Of a DNA stretch of 64,000 nt, positions 25,091 to 37,710 are shown in pieces. How positions within the stretch are numbered: the first letter of the stretch is position 1; every line of letters starts with the position of its first letter. This DNA is from Planococcus citri. Its lineage: Eukaryota; Arthropoda; Insecta; Hemiptera; Pseudococcidae. The DNA lies in assembly GCF_950023065.1 (NCBI RefSeq), contig NC_088677.1, positions 58,615,469 to 58,679,468 on the forward strand. Direction: 5' to 3'. Under the pieces are notes generated by a model that searched no databases, was not told the DNA's origin, and saw only the letters and a program-made list of their open reading frames with translations. The translations under genes were made by a program, and so were the position numbers.

Positions 25091-26007
25091 GGGTCATTCC
25101 ACGTCAATTGGACCAAGAAGTGGTAGGTGGGTTCGGCGATTTTTTTGAAATTTTTCCTGTGGAAAGACCTTCCGAAGGGATGACCAATGGCGCAAATCGC
25201 AGCCCTCTAGCTCATTTTTAACGGCAGCCAGGGGGTGTCAAAGTTTTCACTGAACCTAAAATATCATCCATTTCAGCAGTGGATTGCTCGATAACCGCGA
25301 TACCTACCAAAATGGAACTTTTCCCCATAGTTATAGGTTTTGAAAGGCTTTTTGGTGATATCATAAAAATCAGTGTTGCCACTTTTTTTCGTACAAAAAA
25401 TTAGCTCAAAAAGTTTCAAAACGTAATTTTCATATCGTTCCGACTCTCAAAAATTCTGAAAAAAATATATTATGGACAACTGTTCATGCTGAACAACATA
25501 TTAAAAAATTGGGATGGTAACTTGTAACAAAGTCGATTTAAAAAAATTCAAACTTTGCGAAAAAATGTGATTTTTTGATTTAAAACATGAAAAAAAGTTT
25601 TGATTGGTAAGTTGACCCATTTGATCCCTATTTTTACGTATCTGTTGAAAAAGTTGAAAAAACCCCTTTCACTCAATAAAATTAACTCATCACAAAAAAA
25701 TCAAAATTTGAAAAAATTCAATTTTCAATTTCAAACATCAAAAAAAGTTTACATTTATTCAGTTGTCTTATTTTGACTACTTTCTGACGTATTTCATGAA
25801 AAAGTTGATAAAAATCTCACTCACAGCAAAAAAAATGAAATTTGCTTTTTTTTGAATTTTGATTTTTTTTTGTGATGAGGAGCTGCGATTTGCACCATTG
25901 GTCATCCCTTCAAAAGGTATTTTCGCAGGAAAAATTTCAAAAAAAATTGCCGACCCTCCCCCCCCACCCCCTCAACACTTCTTGGTCGAATTGATGTGGA
26001 ATGACCC
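25091..26007. mobile_element. 917-bp inverted-repeat element (GGGTCATTCCAC ends)
   Basis: The left end starts GGGTCATTCCACGTCAATTG at 25091. The right end is its complement, finishing GTGGAATGACCC at 26007. The arms match with moderate divergence over about 115 bp, including GACCAAGAAGTG, TGAAATTTTTCCTG, GGGATGACCAATGG and GCAAATCGCAGC. The interior is AT-rich with no open frame of note. No target duplication is visible at the flanks. The structure fits an old non-autonomous DNA transposon. Confidence 0.75.
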
Positions 26008-27650
26008 TTCGGTATGTTCTACTACTCATCAAGAGCTGAAAATTGGTGTAAAGAGGGAAAATATCTCTAAAAAAAAATATTTTAGGGTATTCAACAGTGC
26101 TGCTTGTAATCCTGCTATTGTCCTTATCTACAGTAGTATCAAAATGCCCTGTTTTTTTCGATCAGGACTTGAAATTTTTGATTACTTAATTTTCCTTCTT
26201 TGGGGAATTAAAAAAAAATAATATTGTTTTTCCCACCTAAATGATGAGAAAATTTGTGTAGAAATAGTCTTTTTTACCTTCGCTTCGCTTGGGCAGAAAC
26301 ACTTGAGCCTCCCCCCCCCCATAAAGTCCTAAAGGGTTTGAAAATTTTTCCTCCGGCTGCTGTTTTTTCATTTCGAAATTAATTGTTGGACACCTTGAAA
26401 GTATTTTCAGAAAATGAAATTTTTATCTTTCAAAAATTTGAAGGAATTGGGAGCATTTTGTAGAGGGAGTAAGAACCTTTGCTTAAATGCCAAATTTCGT
26501 AACTTTTGACAAAAAAAAATACCTATCTAATAGATCAAAATGGAGCTCAAAGTCTGAAAATCTGATTTTTTTTGAGATCATACCTACCCAGAAAGCGGCA
26601 GGATTGTAATGATGATCTGATGTGCTCTAAATTTATACTATTTATCCCTACAACACAAACAAAAGGCTGAAAAAAGAATTGAAAAATTCAACTCAATTTG
26701 GTCCACTCATCTTACTCTACTGTAGCTTTTGAGGAGTCCAGCTCGAATATCTTTTCAATTTCTTTAGAGCTATTTGCTCATCGTCGCTTTTATGCTCCTT
26801 AAACCGAAAATACCTATAGAGCTAATTAAGCGCAAATCGATGCGCCCATTTACCTCTTCTGGGCTGGTAGGTATAATAAAAATGAAAAAAACACAGCAAC
26901 GCATTAAAAGCTAATTAAAATCAAACATCGATAATATCCGTTTCGACGTTGTAATAAAACAGTATCGTATTATAGGTACCTACACTCTGCAAATACCGAG
27001 TACAAATACGAGTACGTTACGTGCAAGTCAAGGAAGAATGAGTGAGAGAGAAGAAACGAGTAAATCAGCTCAAACCGTTGATGGCAGCATCAGGTTAATT
27101 ACGACGCGATAACGATTAAAATACATACGCTTTGCCTCATTGGTAGGTACTACCTAATATATCCGAGGAAACGCTTGGGCTGGTGATAACTGATAACCGG
27201 ATTGGGATCGCGCGGTTTATGTATCTTTGTTTTAGTTCATTGATCATGTACATAATATGTGTATAGGTACTTTTCCAATCGTGAACTATAGGAACGGGTG
27301 AGATGAGTTTTTGCAGCGAGTTTTTTCGTAATTGTTTCAAGTCTTTTGGGAGGAAGTTACGAGGTGGTAAATTAATCATCTCCAACATAAAAAGGAACTT
27401 TCATGATCGAAGAAGCAACAAAAAGTGATTTTAAAAAAACCAATGTGGATTTGACTCTTCTTCGGTGTCTCTTCATGGTACACTTTTTGCCAAAATTGCT
27501 GACTGGTGGACACTGACATTGATAGGGTCCTATCGGAAAATAAGTGGAAATTTGAGCTCATTACTCTGGAAAACCCAACAAATGACATGTTCTTTTGACA
27601 TTTTCCATTTTCGCCATGTTCAAGGTTATTGGGGAAGGGAATAGGTCCGA
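26008..27650. other. Intronic DNA, nothing recognised
   Basis: Non-coding, with a C-run near 26311. Nothing else identified. Confidence 0.4.
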
Positions 27651-27654
27651 AAGG

Positions 27655-27790
27655 CTATGTCCAGAGGGGCTGAATCAAGAATAACCAGTGTTCGAACTCA
27701 ATACCTTTGAATTGCTATCTAATAATCAATGTGCCATATCACTTCTAATTTTTTTTTTGAATCTTGATTGAATTTAAAGCTCTTTGAGCT
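27655..27790 (+). mobile_element. Fragment of a tRNA-derived SINE
   Basis: GTGTTCGAACTCAATAC near 27690 resembles a pol III box B. The following text (CAATGTGCCATATCAC and a T-run) matches the body units of the better copy at 37.2-37.7 kb. The box A region is degenerate (GGGGCTGAATCAAG). It is a decayed copy. Confidence 0.4.
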
Positions 27791-29610
27791 CAAGGGACCC
27801 CCTCCCCTCAAATCTGAGACCCCACTTTAAAAATCAGTTTGTTTAATAGCAAATATAAATTAAGATTTGATCATTCTTTGTCGAGTACTTTTCATTATTT
27901 TTACAAGATCATAAAGGTAACTATAGCAAGTTCTCAGCCATCAAAGATACCGTTTTGTTAGAATTTCTAGCCGGGGCTGCAAAAAAAAATCACGAGAAAG
28001 GTTTAGGTTCGGCAGCATACCTTCACGATACGCTAGACTGCGATTCGTCTCGTAATCGATGAACCGTGGTTGAGTTTTTTTCCCTCTCAGTCTTTGACTT
28101 GACGTGAAAAAAAGAAGGAAAAATCCCGGAAATCTTTTCTATAACAATAAACCGTCAAAACAACGACAGCGACGAATTTTTCAACACAAGGATGGTTCCA
28201 GACTTCATCATCGCAGGCGAGGCAGTGAGCAGCACAGCCGTGTAAATTAAGATTGATACGCGAGTTGGCTAATCGACACGTTGTGATTTTTTTCGACGCC
28301 TTCGCAGCCAAAAATTACGTTTTTGCGGAGGTGTTATCGAATTTGCTAACCTAACGTGTCAGCGGTACACGTGACGACATCGTAATCGTATAGTCAACTT
28401 GAAATCTCTTTTCTACGAATTTTGCCGACGAATATGACTTTATTTATTTTTCCCACTAATGTATAACGACCTGTTAAACACACACTCATAGATGATGAAA
28501 AAAAAACTTGGCACGGTGTCGAGCTTGTTTCTTTATTGTCGGATGTGATTCTTAATACGTTGTCTATTAACCTACGCAACTGGACCAATCTCGTATGAGA
28601 TGCACCTGTCATGATAGCTTACTCGCACCAAGAATCGGTAGCGCCTCGCCTCGTGTTCGTGTTATGGTGATTTTCTTCCAATATGTCTTACTGTCCAGTG
28701 TCCAATTGCCCGAGACCTATAGAATGACTATAGCTGGTTCTGTGAAAGATTCTGCGGTAGTTGAAGAGATGCTGGTGTTGCTAACCTTGACCGAAATAGG
28801 CATATTATCACGTGTAGTTTCGCCATACGATATGCATACGCCTAAGGTGTCCTCTCTTGTCTCTTCCCATCTACATATTTGCACCTATCTCTCCATAAAT
28901 GATTACATCGTATACACATTGTTACGATCATTATAGATAATGAAGAAGCTCGTATCTTTAAACATTTATTGCCCTAGCCGACAAATGACTCTACTAGCCA
29001 CTTACCAGTTTCCTTATTTCTTTGCAATGAAACTCATCTCTTACCACGATACCAGTAGAAAACCTCATTTAGAGACACGCTATTGCTATATAGGAACTAA
29101 TGAGAACGTTTAAACTACGATTAAAAAGCTGGTGAAAATCGATTGTAATGGAGTAATAAATAATTTCACACGTTTGTTAAAATTTAACACGTTGTTAAAT
29201 AGGTTCTAAAGTGTACATAGTACATAGTATATTCGAGTCGCGCCACTCGCGTAATATCCACTATCCAGAAGGTTGATTGAAGAACAAGGGCAGAGGAGAG
29301 GAACCGAGTGTGTAAACGACCTGCACAACCAACGACGAGGACGATCGTCGTCCATCGGCTAATTTAGCACTGCAAATGTTTCGCTCCAATTTGAAATTTC
29401 CAGCACGATAATTTTTCTAGTTAATAGGGACCGATTTGTAAAATGTTTCCGGTCTCGTGTTTCTCATCCTTTAATGTTCCAATTTTCGAGAAGATTTTCG
29501 CCAACGCTACGTTATGTTTTTAAACTCGTTCAAAGTAGTATCCTACCTGGCGGAAGGAAAAAAACAACGTTAAAAGCAAAATAAATATAAAATGTTTGCC
29601 TTTAAAAATA
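27791..29610. other. Intronic DNA, nothing recognised
   Basis: Open frames on both strands near 28087-28940 show no recognisable domain or splice context. No RNA gene is seen. Confidence 0.4.
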
Positions 29611-30549
29611 TACCGTAAACTGGGGTAACATTGAAGGATTTTTCAGTATTTTTTATGTTTAGAGGTATAAATGGCGGAGGTAGGGGAAATGTGTGTGGTG
29701 CTTTTGATAAAGCTATGTCAGCACTATGTTTTGGCGGTTACAGAAGTTGCCTACCTTTTTCCTGTCAAGCGCAAGAGCCAAAAGAAGTGCCCTTCAAAGT
29801 TACCCAGCGTTTGGGGTAACTTTGAAGACCCCTTGAAATGTGCTTCAATCAAGGTCAAAAATTATCAAAAACATGAGTATTCACTTTTTGGTCACTTTAT
29901 ACGCGTCAAGCACTTACAAAATGATCCATATTCACAATTGAATTTATGAAAGAGTGCTCCAAAATGATAATTTGGAATTTTTCTAGTTTTCAGGCGTTTT
30001 TCATGCATTTTGGCCAATTTGACCAAATTTTATGATTTTTTAATGATTTCAGAGCTGTTTTTCAAGTTTTCACATCGTTTTTAACAAGTTTACAAGCATT
30101 TTCATGCATTTTTGTCCAATTTTACCAAAATTTCATGATTTTTTTATAGACTTCAAAGTTACCCCAGTTTGAATATTATTTTTTTACTCCTCAGGGAACA
30201 ACTTTGGCACATGAACAAATGCGCTAATTTATAGTCGGGAGATGTACCAAGACATCTATAATGTCACTTGACTCGTTCTTTGAAAATTCAAAATTCCAGA
30301 CACCAAGCTTTTCATGTTAATTAAAATTGATAAAAACAGCACTTTTTTTCGCTTGCTTTTTCACTGGTGTTGGAACCACTAGTTGAAAATGATAACATAG
30401 GAAAAATAATCGCCAAAGTGTACTCTATCCATTCCCGGTGTCAGAATTGTTCCATACTTCATAGTTCCACCGCCATGGAGCATGATATGATGAAAAACCG
30501 CACCCTTCAATGTTACCCCGCGATTTCAATGTTACCCCAGTTTACGGTA
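29611..30549. mobile_element. 935-bp MITE-like element with TA target duplication
   Basis: TA dinucleotides at 29611-29612 and 30548-30549 flank inverted ends CCGTAAACTGGGGTAACATT and its complement, matching over about 23 bp. The word GGGGTAACNTTGAAG, or its complement, recurs near the left end, near 29812, near 30151 and twice at the right end, so the terminal motif is repeated sub-terminally. No transposase is present. TA targeting suggests Tc1/mariner-type mobilisation. Confidence 0.8.
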
Positions 30550-31780
30550 CCTACTATACCTACCCGAAGTATTTGTCTTTAAATTATACTAAAATAAGTT
30601 GTATATGGGTTCGCGATACCTTCGGTGTGCCTATTTGTTTTAATTGGATGTTTACCTTAGATTTTTGAATGTACCTATGTACATTTTTTGACGGTAATTA
30701 AAAAGAGAAGAAATGAGGAAACGTGTATTTTTTAGGTCTCGATTAAACGAATATTTTTTGATAATGGCGTAAAAAAAAATGTTAAAATTATGTCTGTGTT
30801 TTGGAATGTTTGCGATGATTTTTCTGTAGCTTATTCGAAAATTATTATGGTTGGTACTGACGATGAGAAGAAGGAGAGGAGGAATTCAACGATGCACGAT
30901 GGATAATTATATATCTTCGGTATTATTACGTTTTATCAAATTATTCCTACGGTTCGATTACTTTGATTGAACAGGCATGCCAGAATACGGTGATATAAAA
31001 AATTGTTTATTTCGACGTTTTTTTTTTTTTTTGGTGAGGTGTTATTTTTTTCTATAGTGGAGGGAAATTAGTTTCTAATCGAAATGTGTGGTTTTATTCG
31101 AGTCGAGCAGCATTGCATTAATTATATCTTTTTTTAAAAAAATTAATAAGTAACATTTTAATTAACTGTTTTTACGATTTATATGACACAAATCATGATT
31201 TTACGATTTAGTTGGCATAAATCGTTGTTATACTCGCGTTTACTGTCATGTTGTTGTTGTTGTTTTTGTCCCGTTTTACTTGAATTTTTAATTGCTTTCG
31301 AATTTCTATGTTGCATTATTGCGTCTTCGAAGATATCTGCTTGAAGAGAAATGATCTACTCTGATTTTCTTACCACCTACTTGAAAAATATCAAAATTTT
31401 TTTTTTCAACAGAATTGAGTGGAAAATTTTGAAGCTAGAGGGGTAGAGAGGGTGGATTATGGAATTGTATAATTAGGTTTTTTGAAGACGCACGCAGAAG
31501 TTGATTAAACCTTTAAAATAGAAAAAAAAAATATGGAAAAATGTAAGAAATGCAATTTTTTTGTAATATCGAGGAACTTGATTCTGACCATTTTAAAAAT
31601 TTGTTTGGGAAAAATTCCATAAATGAAAGGGTGGGAAGGTGAGTAGGGGAGGGTAATTGTCTTTCTACAACACCTTGAATGTGCTGTTAAATGTGCTAGA
31701 CTTTTCAGATGTGATTTAAATAAAAATCACTCTCGCTTCATGTAACTCGTGATTTAAATTATATGCCTTTTGAAATGATT
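30550..31780. other. Intronic DNA, nothing recognised
   Basis: Non-coding AT-rich sequence leading up to the recursive-splice-like site at 31.8 kb. Confidence 0.4.
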
Positions 31781-31789
31781 GTCAATCCA

Positions 31790-31887
31790 CTAATCAACAA
31801 TTTCTTTTATTTTTTTGTTGCAGGTGAGTACAAATTTTTGTCACAAAAGTAGAAGGTAGTAAAGGAAGTTAATTTTCCATGGTTCAC
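31790..31887 (+). promoter_or_regulatory. Recursive-splice-like site (ratchet point) 1
   Basis: A CTAAT branch-like motif at 31790-31794 is followed by a T-rich tract and TTGTTGCAG ending at 31823. It abuts GTGAGTAC starting at 31824, so a 3' splice site is fused directly to a 5' splice site. This is the arrangement of known recursive splice sites in long insect introns. A second donor-like CAC|GTAAGA follows after 31887, defining a possible 64-nt RS-exon with stops in all three frames. The site lies on the same strand as, and about 17.8 kb downstream of, the exon at 13.8 kb. Confidence 0.55.
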
Positions 31888-34800
31888 GTAAGAAACTACT
31901 AAATATTGTATACTCGTACTATTGATTATAAACTGAACTGAATTAAGTACAATCATCCAATGATTCAAATTTACATAACGCGTTCAACATTGCTAGATGT
32001 AGGTACATCCTCGTAAAATTACTTCAATTTCCTCTGGATTTTTACCTAAAGACAGCTTATAATTTACTCAGAGTTATGAACGGAAAAAGTAATCACCGTA
32101 ATATTTGTTCTAACGCTCCAGAATGTTGGGAGGGGGAGGCTCGAGTGAGCCTGACTTTAAATGGGGGAGGAGGGTAAGTAAAGAGGCACTGAGGGGATGT
32201 ACCAAAAGAAAATTTAACTCATTGAGCTGGAATAACATACCTATCAAATAATGTGTCACATGTCGTTTTAAATTTTTTGATAAGTATTTTGATCTAGTTT
32301 CAGGACACTAGGGGAGGGAGAAGGGGGGCTTTAAATTGGTCAAATCGAAAAAAAATCAATATTCTAAATCAAAGCTTTCAAATCAGTAAATAAAATCAAA
32401 ATTCTACTGCTTTTAATTTTTTTTTTTTTGAATTTTGATGAAAAATTGTAGAAGAGCTTTTTACGTTCTAATCACCATATCTACTCGTATTCCCAATAAA
32501 ACTCTGCGAGCAGATTTTATCCAACTTCGAAGTTTGACCATTTTGAAAGAAATGTCCATTGCATGATGATTGAAAAATCACAGCGTTCGCCCTCCTCCCT
32601 TTTCACCCCTACATTTCTCTCTGGAGAGACAATATGAAAATTATAGTTATTTTACTAGACTTTCGAAGACGAAGAGAACTCGTAAAAAAGTTATTTATTT
32701 TCAAGTTTCTATATTTTTCTATCAATAATTCATACCAATCGTGTTGATTATTCAATTTTCTTTAAAATCTCTTTCCTTCGTCATTAAAATTTAAACTATT
32801 TTTTGCAATGCATAGGGGCTCATTTTTGCATATTTTTTGGATCCTAAAAAATTAAAAATACATATTTTGTGGTTTTGTAGATTTTTTAGGTCATAAAATT
32901 GCTTGTTCTATTCAGCTTTATGGACATTGAAAGTGCTTTTGAGAGTAATTCCTTGAACTGCGGTAAGGGTATGTTGTTGAGGAGCTATAATTCTGGTAGG
33001 GGGAGGGTCCTTTCTATAAAATAATCGTATATTTTATGTAGAATTTATTAGAAAATTTCCCAAATTTCTACTATACTTTTCCTGCTATTTTTGGAAATCA
33101 ATCATTGCAATAAAATACAGAGTGCCTACACACACTCGTAAAGTTTGAAAAAAAATCGTTGAGCACTGGTACCGCGACTTTTTCTCCAACACATTTCCTT
33201 TAAAATAATTTTTTCTAATAGAAAATTGATCTAACGTCACTCGTAGGGTAGAGAGTGTTTAAAATTTTATTTCAAACACATCTCTTGAAAAAATTCTTGT
33301 GGAAAAAAAAACAAATCGCTTTTTCGCTCCTCATTTTTGTCATTGAACTGAAGGTATTTCTTGAAAACTTATTATTTGAATTGAAAAAAACAACAACAAC
33401 AGCTAATGAATTACCAAAAATAGGCTTTTCGTAGAAAATTATTCACAGTTCATTTTTTTTTTAATTTGGTTTTTAAGATAGATATTTTGAGCACTAATTG
33501 AAAAATTTTTTACTGTATTAGTATTATAAATTGATTGATGAGTGGTGATAATTTTTTTTCAATTTTTTGATTTAAATAGGTCAAGTAGGTATTGGGAAAA
33601 ACAAACCAAAATTTAATTAATTTTCAAACATTTCAAGGGGAGTGGGTGGTCGTGGCTAATTTGTTGGGATGATCCTCGTATCAATCTGTGCGATTCGTAA
33701 TTTTTTGAATGAAATGAGCCCATCTCAATTTGATTTTGAGCATGTATTTTGAATATTTTGGGCTGAAGATCTTGTAATTTTGTATTTTTTAGACTTAAAA
33801 GTGCAGATTTTTTCGTTTTTGGTCCTTCCTTTAAAAAATTTTGACAACATTTATTTTTTAGTCCATTGTTTATACAAATTGCTGGGGCGTTCTGATATAT
33901 TTTGCCCACATTTGTCACATTTCACCCTTCAGGTTAAAACCATTCCGACTGCGAGGGCGGGCAATCTTTATTCTTGGTGTGCATATTATCAGGTTGCTGT
34001 ATGTAGAATACAATATGGTGCTCGTGTATTAAACAATGCTATTCTGAGATTTCATTCATACACCCAGCGGTTAATAATTCATTGCTAAAGGAATAAAACA
34101 CTCGTAATTGTTAAGGGTTCTCAAAAAGCTACACGTATACGTTGATAAGTGGTACTTAAACCACACCAATAATTAAAATCTATCCATAGGTTACTCTATC
34201 ATCCATCCTATATGAACCCGTTTATAGATAGGGGCAGAGCTTTTTACTCTATTCAAAATTTCAAATGTTATTATGTGCTGAGAATAACGATTATAGGTAC
34301 ATATCCAAAAACTGAAGGAAAGAAAAGCAAAAAGTAACACATGGCAGCTATTTCAGAAGGTATTTATTAATTAATGGAAAGCTGAGAAAGATCGATTACG
34401 GTTTATAGTGGTTTTTATATCGTTTGAAGTACGAATAGCTGCGGATTCAATTGTTTTATGGTAACAACTAACAAGCCATTACGAGTATCCATCCAGCGAT
34501 GGGCTTGTGAATTGCCCACAATGCATAGACCACTCACTACCAGCTTGGCTGCAACGTTGCTCGATGAATAATTCATCCGGGCTCGATCAAGTGTAAAAAA
34601 TAGATTTTCTAAAAAGGATCGAACGTATGGGGCGTCGGCATAGCGCAATCCGGTCATTTAATTGTCGAATGATTACAACAGTAATATTATTAGAATGTAG
34701 CTATATCTACAATTCTACATGGTGGCATTTTTTAATACTTAAATGTTGCTCTTCTTGTGAAAAAATTGGCATCGAGAAGAATATAGGTACCTCACGTTTG

Positions 34801-36726
34801 GCTGATTATTATTCGCCACCTGTGTATAGGTATACCTACCTGAGGTATTGTCGGATATTAATTATTTTACAAATGGGAAATAATGTGATTTAGTCGCAGG
34901 ATTGCGACGAGTTAGTATTCGCGGCGCAACGTTTCGGATATGTCTTGGTATATAGCGGCGTGTAATGAATAGAATACCTATTAGGTATGCGTAGATGAAA
35001 TAATGAAGCTCATTAACATGCTTTATGCGGCGCTAACCTCATATTATTTCAACGTATCCTGCGTTCGTACCACGTATGGTTTCGCTGCCAGCTTTACACA
35101 TTGGAAGATTTTTTTCTTTTTCCAAACCGAGTTTGGGAAAATGGGGAAGGTCTCGGCTTGGGGTAACATAACCTCACGATTTCGACGTCCGCAGGATGTA
35201 CTTGTGTAGGTACTATATAAAGGAGCGCGCACACAGGACAGGAAAAACATCCGAGATGAATTTGTTGTTGGTGTATGTGTAGGTAGAGGTATACCTTATG
35301 ATTTGATTATAATGATGCTTGATGTAAACGTAGGTACATACTTCACAGTTTACTTTTAAATGTATGAAGATGTTCATATACTTCTATAAACGACTGGAAC
35401 ATTAATTGATCGTGGCATGAGAGTGAGATACACACGTAGCAGAGAAAGAAATGCGCGCGCCAAGATGAATAGAAAATTATTTCGTGAATTTTTTATCGTT
35501 CGAGAGCTAGGTACATGAGAGATACATGGGGTGTCCACAATGTAGATAGGTACTAGGTATGTGTATGTATACCGGAGCGTTAAAAATTAATCCGCAGAAT
35601 TCTTTATTCTTTTGAAGATGGTTTACCTCGAGGGTAAGCTCGTCCTTTAATACAACCTTTAACGCGTTTGATCGATTTGGTTATATCATGAAGAAGAAAA
35701 TTAAACCAGCCGGTCATACCAAGTCTTTGTCTATTCTCCATTGAATATGTCGCTCATAGCTTTAGCCTGCTATGAAAATCGAGAGGAAAAAAAATGCCCC
35801 GCGTGGAAAATTTAAAGCTTTTCGTGGTTTATCGAGCGCGAAAAACAAACAGCTGCGGTCTTCTCGAGACGAGAAAATTTCTACCTTTTGGGAATCTGTT
35901 TCCCACGAGGACATGCTCGCGCTTTAGGCTCTCTGAAGACAACTCGTAAGATAAATTTTATCGGTCGAGACGACCTTGTCGTAGTACGATTAATCTGAAA
36001 TACTTATTTATCTGCTAGAAAATCCTATTTTCTGCTCATTTTTTCGGGTTTTTCGTCGTGTTTAGAGAAGGCTGGTGTAATTTGATTTGTTCCATGGACA
36101 CTGAAAATACAAACATTATATTATTCGTATGTATATTTTGGTCTCGGAGTAATTTACCATAATAGCAATGATAATATAGAGGTATTGAAATATGGTCACA
36201 GATGTTATACCCAAACATTACGAGTTCATGTGTGTAAATATAAAATGGTATCATAGGTCCTAATTTATTAACACTTTTTCATCCGGTTTGGTGACGTGTA
36301 CGGTTCGTATGATATAATCCTATTCTACTGACTCGAAAACCTATTCGTTTTATTGATATTGTCCGCGAGGCTACTGTGCCAGTAGAATGTACTTTATATT
36401 ATAACATACTAACATTGACTATACCTATAGGAAAATAGTTTCATGTCAGCGAGCATTGTAACGAGCACCGGTGATGAATATGTGGTGATACACATGTTGA
36501 GTAATTATTGACGCTTCGGTGACAAGAGACGGCAGATTTTAATTGATAGTATATCGTGACTGCATGTGCATATCAATTAGGTAGGTACGTAGAAGAAAAA
36601 ACATCAGCTTTTGAAGAGAAGCATGGATGAATGACTGCATCTATGAAGACTTCACTTCACTCTGGTGTAGGTATTTGGATTTTGGAAGTGATGTTGGATA
36701 TGCTGGAATGAGTTAATTGAAGGCCA
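31888..36726. other. Intronic DNA, with a possible SINE-body fragment near 32.2 kb
   Basis: Mostly featureless AT-rich sequence with G-rich runs such as GGGAGGGAG. At about 32205-32320 a block containing CAAATAATGTGTCACATG resembles the SINE body units at 37.4-37.7 kb. Open frames near 33.6-34.9 kb are unconvincing. Confidence 0.35.
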
Positions 36727-37172
36727 ATAAGGCTTTTGACGTATTGTGGGTTGCATATCGGTTTGCCTGAACTTTATCGGTTTGGTGGGCATTCTTATCA
36801 GTGAGTATCAAAATTTCATATTTTGAGCAATTTTCACAAGGTGTTTTTGAAATGTATAGCTTTTATTTAGTTTTTCCTTCAAGTTTAAACACTGTTGAAT
36901 CCTGTGATGGAAAAAGATCCTCTCTTTGTCGAGGTTCAAAGACGTTTTGTCAACTTCTTTAAAACTCGACGAAGAGAGTATCTTTTTCCATTACAGGGTT
37001 TAACAGTGTTTAAAATTGAAGAAAAAACTAAATAAAAGCTATACATTTCAAAAACACCTTGTGAAAATTGCTCAAAATATGAAATTTTGATACTCACTGA
37101 TAAGAATGCCCACCAAACCGATAAAGTTCAGGCAAACCGATATGCAACCCGCAATACGTCAAAAGCCTTATT
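36727..37172. mobile_element. 446-bp palindromic MITE-like element
   Basis: The left arm from 36727 (AATAAGGCTTTTGACGTATT) and the right arm ending at 37172 are reverse complements over about 210 bp, at roughly 95% identity by eye. A loop of about 30 bp is centred near 36950. The ends can be read as TA-flanked AGGCTTTTGACG. There is no coding capacity. A transcript would form a long hairpin. Confidence 0.85.
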
Positions 37173-37204
37173 AAAATTCAATGGAGATTATGTGTGATGG
37201 AAGA

Positions 37205-37710
37205 CAGGGACTGGCGCAGTGGGTAAGATAACTTGAAGCAAGTTGGAATTCAAACTCGGTACTTGTAAGAACCCAGAAAATTTATAGGTCTTTCGAAATT
37301 TTCGATTTTTTTTTTTAGATAAGAGGAGATGCTTGTTGTGAGGTACAGTAGACTGATATCAAAAAAGTGAGTTGAAATTCCAAACCAGCGCTTATTAAAA
37401 TCCAACAAACCGTAGGTCACACAAATTTTTCATTTTTTTTCTGAAATGGAGAGCGAGGCTCATTTTGAAGCTTAGGAGACTCATATCAAAAAAGTAACTC
37501 AAAATTCAGAATCAGCACCTTTGAAAACCAAACAAAGCATATGTCACACGACGTTTTCAATTTTTTCAAAATTTGGGGCTCATTGTGAAAGTTAGGGTGC
37601 TTGTACCCTAAAAACAAGCGGAAATTTGAAATCAGTAATATTGAAAACAAAACAAACAATGTGCCACATGATTTTTATTTTTTATTCAAAAATTGACCTA
37701 ATTTGAGAGA
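37205..37710 (+). mobile_element. tRNA-derived SINE head followed by tandem ~118-bp body units
   Basis: TGGCGCAGTGG at 37212 fits the pol III box A consensus exactly. A degenerate box B (GGAATTCAAACTC) follows about 32 bp later, the spacing of tRNA genes. Then come body units of about 118 bp beginning near 37240, 37353, 37470 and 37588. Each carries related text such as GATATCAAAAAAGT, GAAATTC and GGTCACAC or TGTCACACG, ending in a T-rich stretch. Diverged copies of the body occur at 27.7 kb and 32.2 kb. It is not a functional tRNA gene because the cloverleaf is not preserved. Confidence 0.6.

Noticed and set aside
28087..28311. Minus-strand 74-codon frame with several cysteines
   Set aside because: No recognisable domain, no splice-site support and no neighbouring exons; probably chance.
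28595..28936. Plus-strand 113-codon frame
   Set aside because: Looks like translated non-coding sequence, without motif, flanking acceptor/donor logic or coding-like composition.
37205..37275. Possible functional tRNA gene
   Set aside because: Box A is good but box B is degenerate and no cloverleaf or anticodon stem is preserved; SINE head is the better reading.
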